Shown piece after piece: positions 58,465 to 64,000 of a stretch of 64,000 nt of DNA (position 1 is the first letter of the stretch; each line of letters opens with the position of its first letter). The stretch is taken from NCBI RefSeq assembly GCF_015557635.1, contig NZ_JADNOP010000002.1, positions 124,001-188,000 on the forward strand. The letters are read 5' to 3'. The stretch is from Fusicatenibacter saccharivorans (lineage in GTDB: Bacteria > Bacillota > Clostridia > Lachnospirales > Lachnospiraceae). Made by a program: the position numbers and the translations under genes. Below the pieces are notes generated by a model. It was given only the letters and a program-made list of their open reading frames with translations, was not told where the DNA came from and made no database searches.

Positions 58465-59565
58465 TTATTCGTTTACCGTGGTAGATCCATAGATCTCTGT
58501 CTGAAGTCTCGAGATGGTTGCTGCGAAGTCCGGAACAAGCATCTCACCCTTGCTGGAGTACAAGTCGTCGTACGGTACACGGCTCTGTACAATCTCGTAG
58601 GACAGAATTGTCGGCAGCTCTCCGATCAATGTCATCAATGTAGACTGATCAATGTTATGGGTAACACTTGGAAGAATGGTATCCGCCAGTGCACTCAGTT
58701 CTGTTACGCTTGACGATTTCATTTTCTGCATCATCTTGCTTAAAACCTCTCGCTGACGCTCCGTTCTCTGATAATCAGAATTTCCAACGTAACGGATTCT
58801 TGCATATGCAACTGCCTGATAGCCATCCACATGCTGCTCTCCGCCTGCTGTATACTGATGGGCGGAAGCATCCACATTACGGAGTCTGCACATTTCATCA
58901 ACATATTGGTTCGCTACACGGATTTCATCATCGCTCGGCGAAAGCTCGATTCCGCCGATGGCATCGATAATGTCAATCATGGAATCGAAGTCAACACTTG
59001 CATAATTGTCAATCGGCAGTTTGTAGTTGTCCTCGATGGTTCGTACAACCAGCGGACCGCCGCCATATGCGCAGGCTGCATTCAGTTTTTTCACACCGAC
59101 ATCCGGGATATTTGCATACAGGTCACGCATAAAGGATGTCATGTGGATCTGTTTTGTATCTTTATTGATGGACATCAGAATCATGGAATCGGAGTTTCCA
59201 TACCACGTTTTGTCACGACGGTCAACACCGATCAGCAGAATGTTGTACACGTTATTGTTGTTTGGAAGTTCAATGTCCTGTGTCTCATTTAAAATCTCAG
59301 ACTGCAGGGCATCCGTCTCCTCATCAGTCAACCCGGTACTTTCTGTCTCAACCTCTGTGGATTTATTGATCGTGATTTTATCGTCGCTTACATAGTTACT
59401 CTTGCTGTAATAGTGATTGATTACAGCATAGACACCGACGAGCACAACCAGTACAACTACGAGAAGGATGGTGAGCACATTAACCCAGCCGAATTTCTTC
59501 TTTTTCTTTCCTGAGGAATGGCGTCTTTCCGGGATTTCATCCTCGTCATCATATTCTTTTCTCAT
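58465..59565 (-). CDS. LytR-CpsA-Psr (LCP) family glycopolymer transferase
   Basis: A 366-residue membrane protein. A basic cytoplasmic N-terminus (about 1-26) leads to one helix (about 27-50) and a Ser/Thr/Glu-rich stalk (about 55-95). The LCP domain follows, with NILLIGVDRRD, the phosphate-binding Arg in SFMRDLYANIPD, YASVDFDSMIDIIDAIGGIEL and YARIRYVGNSDYQRTERQREVL. It attaches wall teichoic acid or capsule-type polymers from undecaprenyl pyrophosphate carriers to peptidoglycan. AGAGG lies 6 bases before the ATG at 59565; an ATG five codons upstream has no site. Its promoter overlaps the glf terminator. Confidence 0.92.
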   Translation of the reverse strand: MRKEYDDEDEIPERRHSSGKKKKKFGWVNVLTILLVVVLVVLVGVYAVINHYYSKSNYVSDDKITINKSTEVETESTGLTDEETDALQSEILNETQDIELPNNNNVYNILLIGVDRRDKTWYGNSDSMILMSINKDTKQIHMTSFMRDLYANIPDVGVKKLNAACAYGGGPLVVRTIEDNYKLPIDNYASVDFDSMIDIIDAIGGIELSPSDDEIRVANQYVDEMCRLRNVDASAHQYTAGGEQHVDGYQAVAYARIRYVGNSDYQRTERQREVLSKMMQKMKSSSVTELSALADTILPSVTHNIDQSTLMTLIGELPTILSYEIVQSRVPYDDLYSSKGEMLVPDFAATISRLQTEIYGSTTVNE

Positions 59566-59620
59566 AACGACCTCTTTCATTTTCTTATTTTCCGGTATTT
59601 TCCAGCCGGATATCGTTTAT

Positions 59621-59649
59621 AATATAGTCAAAAAACGGACTGCTGTCAA
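59621..59649 (-). promoter_or_regulatory. LCP promoter embedded in the glf terminator
   Basis: Minus strand TTGACA (59644-59649), 17-base spacer, TATATT (59621-59626). The -35 lies in the loop of the glf terminator hairpin, and the T-run of that terminator lies in the spacer. Confidence 0.75.
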
Positions 59650-59661
59650 GTGTGCAGTCCG
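59630..59661 (-). terminator. Terminator of the cdaA-cdaR-HPr-glf run
   Basis: A perfect 8-bp stem (59636-59643 with 59654-59661) with a 10-base loop and TTTTTT on the minus strand. Confidence 0.8.
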
Positions 59662-59693
59662 TTTTGATTGATTTCCGTTTGCAGTTCTTTTTC

Positions 59694-60794
59694 CTACCGC
59701 TGCATTTTCTCCCACTGGTTCAGTGCAGCCTCAATGACTTTGTCCATATCGTAATACTTGTATTCTCCAAGTCTTCCGCCAAAGATAACCTTCTCTTCTT
59801 TTTCCGCAAGTGCGGCATATTTCTGATAAAGTTCCTGGTTTCTGGCATCATTCACCGGGTAGTACGGCTCCATCCCCTCTTTCCAGTCGGTGGAATACTC
59901 TCTGGAAATGACGGTCTTTTTCTGGGTTCCGAATTCGAAATGCTTGTGTTCGATCACACGCGTATACGGTGTCTCCCGATCGGTGTAGTTTACTACAGCT
60001 ACGCCCTGATAATTGTCGGTATCCAGCACTTCTGTTTCAAAGCGCACCGTACGGTATTCCAGCTTGCCAAGTGCATAATCGTAAAACGCATCAATCGCTC
60101 CGGTGTAAATCACCGTCTCACCCATCGCCAGGTACTTTTCTTTATCTTCCAGAAAATCAACACCTGTCTGTACATCCGCTTTTTCAAAAAGCCGCTCTGT
60201 CAGAACGTTATAGCCGCCAATCGGAATTCCCTGATAAAGGTCATTGAAATAGTTGTTGTCATACGTAAAGCGCACCGGAAGCCGTTTGATGATAAAGCTC
60301 GGCAGCTCACTGCAGTCTCTTCCCCACTGCTTTTCTGTATAACCCTTAACCAGCTTTTCATAAATATCTTTTCCAACCAGTTTGATCGCCTGCTCTTCCA
60401 GATTTTTCGGCTCTCCCGGAACAGCTTTTCTCTGCTCTTCGATGATTGTTTTCGCCTCTTCCGGTGTGCGGATTCCCCACATTTTACTGAAGGTATTCAT
60501 ATTGAACGGCATATTATAAATTTCGCCTTTGTAGTTGGCAATCGGCGAGTTTGTATAACGGTTGAATTCTGCCAGCGAATTGACAAACTGCCACACCTCT
60601 TTATTCGAAGTATGGAAAATATGCGCTCCATACTTGTGTACATGAATTCCCTCGATTTCTTCACAGTAAATATTTCCGCCTGTATGATCTCTTCGTTCCA
60701 GTACAAGACAGTTTTTCCCTGCCTGACCGGCAAGATAAGCGATCACTCCGGAATACAGACCGGCGCCAACCAGAACATAATCATATTTCTTCAT
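59694..60794 (-). CDS. glf: UDP-galactopyranose mutase
   Basis: A 366-residue FAD enzyme converting UDP-galactopyranose to UDP-galactofuranose. The FAD-binding start is YDYVLVGAGLYSGVIAYLAGQAGKNCLVLERRDHTGGNIY. Substrate motifs are HKYGAHIFHTSNKEVW, YTEKQWGRDCSELP and the end GRLGEYKYYDMDKVIEAAL. Galactofuranose would feed a cell surface polymer, which fits the neighbouring LCP ligase. It is 12 bases downstream of the HPr-like gene, so all of the genes from cdaA on may be one transcript. Confidence 0.95.
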   Translation of the reverse strand: MKKYDYVLVGAGLYSGVIAYLAGQAGKNCLVLERRDHTGGNIYCEEIEGIHVHKYGAHIFHTSNKEVWQFVNSLAEFNRYTNSPIANYKGEIYNMPFNMNTFSKMWGIRTPEEAKTIIEEQRKAVPGEPKNLEEQAIKLVGKDIYEKLVKGYTEKQWGRDCSELPSFIIKRLPVRFTYDNNYFNDLYQGIPIGGYNVLTERLFEKADVQTGVDFLEDKEKYLAMGETVIYTGAIDAFYDYALGKLEYRTVRFETEVLDTDNYQGVAVVNYTDRETPYTRVIEHKHFEFGTQKKTVISREYSTDWKEGMEPYYPVNDARNQELYQKYAALAEKEEKVIFGGRLGEYKYYDMDKVIEAALNQWEKMQR

Positions 60795-60806
60795 TGTTCT
60801 TTCTCC

Positions 60807-61079
60807 TTACAGTTCTTCCCCAAGTCCCGTCCGGATGGAATTGACAAGGAACTGCAGAGCTTCCTCCTCGTCCTCTCCCTCGCAGAACAGCTCAATTTCG
60901 TCTCCGCATTTGACGCATGCGCCAAGGACGCTTAAGACGCTCTTTGCATTTGCTGTATTTCCATCTCCGTAGTGGAATGTAATAGATGATTTAAACTGCA
61001 TTGCCTGTTTGCACAGGGTTCCGGCCGGGCGAAGATGAAGGCCGGTTGGATTTTTCACGGTCACTTTTCCGCTTACCAT
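60807..61079 (-). CDS. HPr-family phosphocarrier protein
   Basis: A 90-residue protein with the HPr fold. It carries the active-site His15 in NPTGLHLRPAG and a regulatory-type serine in AKSVLSVLG (Ser47, the position of Ser46 in classical HPr). Both sites are intact, so phosphotransfer and HPr-kinase regulation are possible. It stands 11 bases after cdaR and away from any ptsI or sugar PTS gene. It could be the main HPr or a specialised copy; the context alone does not decide. Confidence 0.9.
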   Translation of the reverse strand: MVSGKVTVKNPTGLHLRPAGTLCKQAMQFKSSITFHYGDGNTANAKSVLSVLGACVKCGDEIELFCEGEDEEEALQFLVNSIRTGLGEEL

Positions 61080-61090
61080 TGGTTTCCCTC

Positions 61091-62407
61091 CTAATTTGTT
61101 CCTGTCGTTTTATTTGCTACTGCTTTTTCTTTGATATGAATCGTTGTCTTGACACTGTCTACGAGCTCATAGCCATCCGGCAGTGTGATTTTTACCGGTA
61201 CCTCGTAATCCCCGACACCCATTCCATTCAGATCTATGGATGCGTTGATCTGGGAAGTATCTAATTTGGCCAGATTTTTGTCCGATGCTTTAATGCGGAT
61301 TGCAAGCTGTGTCTGATCATACAGAACGGTATAAGTGGACTGAAGATTGCTCGTCTCGATCTGATCGACATCAAGTTCAAATTCCCTGCTCTCATTCGGC
61401 ATAACCGTTACGTGAACGGTAACGGATGCAGACGAACTGGAGGATACTTTCAGATCTGTCACATCGGCGAGAATATCGCTTAAGTCAACCGTCGTCTCCA
61501 CATCGGAGCGTTGTCCTGCAACGGAGGTATAGTCTTCCGGAATTTCAATCGTATTGCCTTCATCCGCCAGCTTTGCAAGTGCCTCCTCGGATCCGGCAAC
61601 GGTGATTTCCTCCGGTGTGGTATAGATATTTTTAATCTGATAGCCGTCTGCCGGAGTTCCGCTGTACAGTGCACTCAGCTTAATACCGGATACACGGCGC
61701 CACAGTTCAATATCCACATCCACCTGCGGGGAGCCGCTGTCGAAATTCAAAAATTCCATCTGGGATTCCGGCATCTCATCCTGGTTTTTATCAATAATCA
61801 TCAGATCCGCCGTGACGGTTCCGGAGTTCCGCATATTGGTTACATCTACTTTTGCCACCACACTGCTGATCTTATTGATCAGGGACGTCGGGCCGGAAAT
61901 GGTGATGCTCTCCGGATCGGAAGTCATCGTTCCCACTTCGTAATCTTTTGCCGGTTTCGTATTTCCTGCGTCAATTGTGATCGGGAATTTTTCGCTGTCC
62001 ACATCCTCGATTTCCACAGGGATCGTTGCTGTCACTGTGCTCAGTTTTTCCTGTTTTACCATGGAGCACGTTGCCTTGATCGGCACATAAACCGGGTTTG
62101 TATCCATCGTCACAATCTGGGTCAGATCGGCCGTGACGGTGATATCCGATGCTTTCAGCCGGCTGACAACCGAGTTGTTGTCCGTGACAGTAACCGTGAC
62201 CGTCTGGTATTCCTCCGCAATCTGGTATGTTTTCTTTCCGGCTGCGATGTAGGCTTCATTGGTCACCTGCACGGGGACATCAAAGCGCTCTTTCACAATC
62301 GGGTCATTCACACTGACCACAACGTACCAGATTACAATGGAAATCAGGATAGAAAGAATTTTCAAAGGGAGATTGTTCAGAAGCTTTTTCAGAATTTTCT
62401 TTTTCAT
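61091..62407 (-). CDS. cdaR: YbbR-domain protein CdaR, regulator of diadenylate cyclase
   Basis: A 438-residue protein. It has an N-terminal membrane anchor (about 9-30; LPLKILSILISIVIWYVVVSVN) and then four tandem YbbR repeats, each with patterns like FDVPVQVTN, SDITVTADL, VPIKATC and PVKITLPDGYELVDS. CdaR binds CdaA on the outer face and modulates c-di-AMP synthesis. The ATG at 62407 overlaps the cdaA stop (ATGA) and has GGAGGG ahead; an earlier in-frame ATG lies inside cdaA. The cdaA-cdaR pair is conserved in Firmicutes. Confidence 0.92.
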   Translation of the reverse strand: MKKKILKKLLNNLPLKILSILISIVIWYVVVSVNDPIVKERFDVPVQVTNEAYIAAGKKTYQIAEEYQTVTVTVTDNNSVVSRLKASDITVTADLTQIVTMDTNPVYVPIKATCSMVKQEKLSTVTATIPVEIEDVDSEKFPITIDAGNTKPAKDYEVGTMTSDPESITISGPTSLINKISSVVAKVDVTNMRNSGTVTADLMIIDKNQDEMPESQMEFLNFDSGSPQVDVDIELWRRVSGIKLSALYSGTPADGYQIKNIYTTPEEITVAGSEEALAKLADEGNTIEIPEDYTSVAGQRSDVETTVDLSDILADVTDLKVSSSSSASVTVHVTVMPNESREFELDVDQIETSNLQSTYTVLYDQTQLAIRIKASDKNLAKLDTSQINASIDLNGMGVGDYEVPVKITLPDGYELVDSVKTTIHIKEKAVANKTTGTN

Positions 62408-63291
62408 TTCTTCTCTCCCTCCACTTTCTGACGCATTCCGCCGATATGCCATCCTTTCTTCTCTTCCGGTTTTTTCGCGAGCTTCTGGATTTTGTGAAGC
62501 TGCTCCCGAAGGTCGCTCGGTGTTACTGCCGTGTGGAGTTCTCCGCCGGAAGCATACGACACATTTCCGGTTTCCTCGGAGACAATAATCGTAAAGGAAT
62601 CCGTCACCTCACTGATGCCGACACCTGCACGGTGGCGTGTTCCAAGATTCTTGTTCAGATCCATGTTGTCGGACAGCGGCAGGTAACATGTTGCTGCCGT
62701 GACACGGTTGTTCCGTACAATCACGGCTCCGTCGTGCAGCGGCGTATTGTGTTCGAAAATATTGATCAGCAGCTGGCTGGTCAGAACGCCGTCAATCGGG
62801 ATTCCGGTCTTTTCATATTCCTCCAGGGTGATGGTCTTTTCGATGACGATCAGCGCTCCGGTCTTTACTTCTCCCATTTCAAAACTGGCCCTTACCAGTT
62901 CATTGATGGTTTTGTCACTGAACCGTTCATTTTCCTCCTGGCCGCTCGCAAAAGAAATAGCAGACAGCGGATTCTTTTCTCCAATCTGCTCGACCACTCT
63001 TCGAAGCTCCGGCTGAAAGATAATTACAACCGCTGTGATCGCCGCCCCGCCGATGTTTCCGAACAGCCACAGAATCGTCTGCATTTTCAGCACGTTTGCA
63101 ATGATGACAAAGACACCAATCAGAAAAATACCTTTCATCAGCGTATAGGCCTTTGTATTCTGCAGCCAGCGGATTAGGTGATAGACGAAAAATGCAATGA
63201 GCAGAATCTGCACAATATCAATCAGTTCAATTTGTTTTGGCAGCCCGTAGTCTGCCGTTCTTGTGACAATCCAGTTCCACACGCCACGCAC
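62404..63291 (-). CDS. cdaA: Diadenylate cyclase CdaA
   Basis: A 295-residue enzyme with three N-terminal helices (about 25-43, 52-68 and 74-93) and a DAC domain. The catalytic motifs are D187-G188-A189 (HDGAV) and R219-H220-R221 (GTRHRAGVG). It joins two ATP to c-di-AMP, which controls potassium and osmolyte transport and wall homeostasis. Length and motifs are standard. In many Firmicutes glmM follows cdaR; here an HPr-like gene and glf follow instead. Confidence 0.95.
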   Translation of the reverse strand: MRGVWNWIVTRTADYGLPKQIELIDIVQILLIAFFVYHLIRWLQNTKAYTLMKGIFLIGVFVIIANVLKMQTILWLFGNIGGAAITAVVIIFQPELRRVVEQIGEKNPLSAISFASGQEENERFSDKTINELVRASFEMGEVKTGALIVIEKTITLEEYEKTGIPIDGVLTSQLLINIFEHNTPLHDGAVIVRNNRVTAATCYLPLSDNMDLNKNLGTRHRAGVGISEVTDSFTIIVSEETGNVSYASGGELHTAVTPSDLREQLHKIQKLAKKPEEKKGWHIGGMRQKVEGEKK

Positions 63292-63347
63292 ACTGTCACT
63301 TCCTTTCTTTTCCCCCGTCCGGTTTTCTTCTGATTTTCAAAATTCTT

Positions 63348-64000
63348 TTAAAGATCCTTTAAGGTGTCCTCCAGCATGCTCTTATAATCCACATCCTGAT
63401 AATCGCCCTCGTCCAGCGGCGGAATTTCTTCTTCCTGAATTTCTTCTGTTTCGTTTATTTCTTCTATTTCTTCTTTTTCCTCGATCTCATCAAGATCCCT
63501 GCTGTTCCCGGATTCTTCTGTATGTCCAAGATTTGCCAGAGCATCGAGTTCCTCGTCTGTCAGATCCGGTTCTTTTTTCTTTTCATTCCGAATATAAGTC
63601 ACACAGCGCTGTGCCTTTGTCACATTGAATTTTGGAACGGCTTTTACGTAGTAATAATAATCGTCGTCATCATATTCCAGGTATTCTGTCCGGGTGTAGT
63701 CTGCACCGAACAGGAAAAACTCCAGAACAAATCCAACCAGACAGCCGGCCGCCGCCCCGATCAGAACCATCGGGAGTGCAATCTGTACATCCAGTGCCAG
63801 GCTTCCGGCAATCATAATAACCGCGTAGGCAACCGAACCTGCCACAATGGAAATCTGCCATGCATAGTCCGCACTGCTGTGGCGGATTGCATTGACAAGA
63901 AGTACGGTCAGTGCACAGGCGATCAGAACCAGCAGCATTTCCTCATTGCGGAAGAGGCCGTTGAAAAATTCCTGTACGACTGCCGTGATCTCCGGTGCTT
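63348..64000 (-). CDS. Membrane protein with acidic C-terminal tail (5' end outside window)
   Basis: The frame is open to the right edge of the window, so the start is not visible. The part seen has helices near MLLVLIACALTVLLVNAI, ISIVAGSVAYAVIMIAGSLAL and ALPMVLIGAAAGCLVGFVLEFFLF, then YTRTEYLEYDDDDYYYYVKAVPKF and a long Glu-rich tail (for example DEIEEKEEIEEINETEEI). I do not recognise a named family. It lies 56 bases upstream of cdaA on the same strand, so it may be part of the c-di-AMP operon. The tail is cytoplasmic if the helices follow the positive-inside rule. Confidence 0.6.
   Translation of the reverse strand, partial: APEITAVVQEFFNGLFRNEEMLLVLIACALTVLLVNAIRHSSADYAWQISIVAGSVAYAVIMIAGSLALDVQIALPMVLIGAAAGCLVGFVLEFFLFGADYTRTEYLEYDDDDYYYYVKAVPKFNVTKAQRCVTYIRNEKKKEPDLTDEELDALANLGHTEESGNSRDLDEIEEKEEIEEINETEEIQEEEIPPLDEGDYQDVDYKSMLEDTLKDL

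Noticed and set aside
59652-60935. Long plus-strand ORF of 427 codons opposite glf
   Set aside because: The minus-strand frame encodes a clear UDP-galactopyranose mutase, so this is a shadow frame.

Overview
The window looks like the chromosome of an anaerobic, spore-forming Firmicute, most probably a gut Lachnospiraceae. The evidence is a sporulation cluster (yabP, yabQ, divIC and a SpoIIE-like gene), a CotS-type spore coat kinase, class III fructose-1,6-bisphosphatase, the ywlC-ywlE-rpiB-upp gene order, CUT1 sugar importers with YesM/AraC two-component systems, and an L,D-transpeptidase carrying aromatic wall-binding repeats. The genus cannot be fixed from sequence alone. I saw no rRNA, tRNA, CRISPR array or intact insertion sequence.

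Layout. 1-3.8 kb: minus-strand sporulation and nucleoid genes (SpoIIE-like, DivIC, YabQ, YabP, RqcP, HU) and a CotS-like coat protein. 4-11.4 kb: a cytosolic GH20 hexosaminidase, CCA-adding enzyme, AI-2E-type permease, and a GH30 enzyme with its likely AraC regulator. 11.4-17.5 kb: housekeeping run comEB, upp, rpiB, a ywlE homologue that has lost its catalytic residues, ywlC, fbp, a membrane protein and a small unknown gene. 17.5-21.5 kb: remnants of an AraC gene, a MATE pump and (probably) an IS200/IS605 tnpB flank a tightly overlapping PLP enzyme / GT2 / ATP-grasp operon of unknown product. 21.5-27.4 kb: a putative cysteine or thiol-conjugate import operon (Xi-type GST, solute-binding protein, GNAT, permease, ATPase, M20 peptidase) behind a 31-codon leader that encodes six consecutive cysteines and ends in a terminator/antiterminator pair. 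27.6-33.5 kb: a 164-nt foldback element, the glucuronate operon uxuA-uxuB-uxaC, and a CorC-type transporter behind its own short leader peptide and terminator. 33.5-46.5 kb: an eight-gene oligosaccharide locus (GH42, YesM kinase, AraC response regulator, binding protein, two permeases, GH3, GH29) with a 37-codon single-TM ORF in front, then an AraC regulator. 46.7-54.1 kb: an autoregulated-looking MerR gene, a DUF362 / alpha-beta hydrolase / condensation-like acyltransferase operon, and the XpaC-TelA pair. 54.1-64 kb: folA-larE, the L,D-transpeptidase, an LCP wall-polymer ligase, glf, an HPr-like protein, cdaR-cdaA and a partial membrane protein.

How it fits together. Several loci bring in and break down host or plant glycans: hexuronates through uxuABC, and a Gal/Glc/Fuc-containing oligosaccharide that appears to be imported whole and cut in the cytosol, because none of the four hydrolases I inspected carries an export signal. 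Wall biology is concentrated at the right end (LCP, glf, L,D-transpeptidase, c-di-AMP synthesis). The most informative non-coding features are the Cys6 attenuator, the leader peptide before the CorC gene and the foldback before uxuA. The least understood protein-coding loci are the PLP/GT2/ATP-grasp operon and the DUF362/hydrolase/acyltransferase operon.
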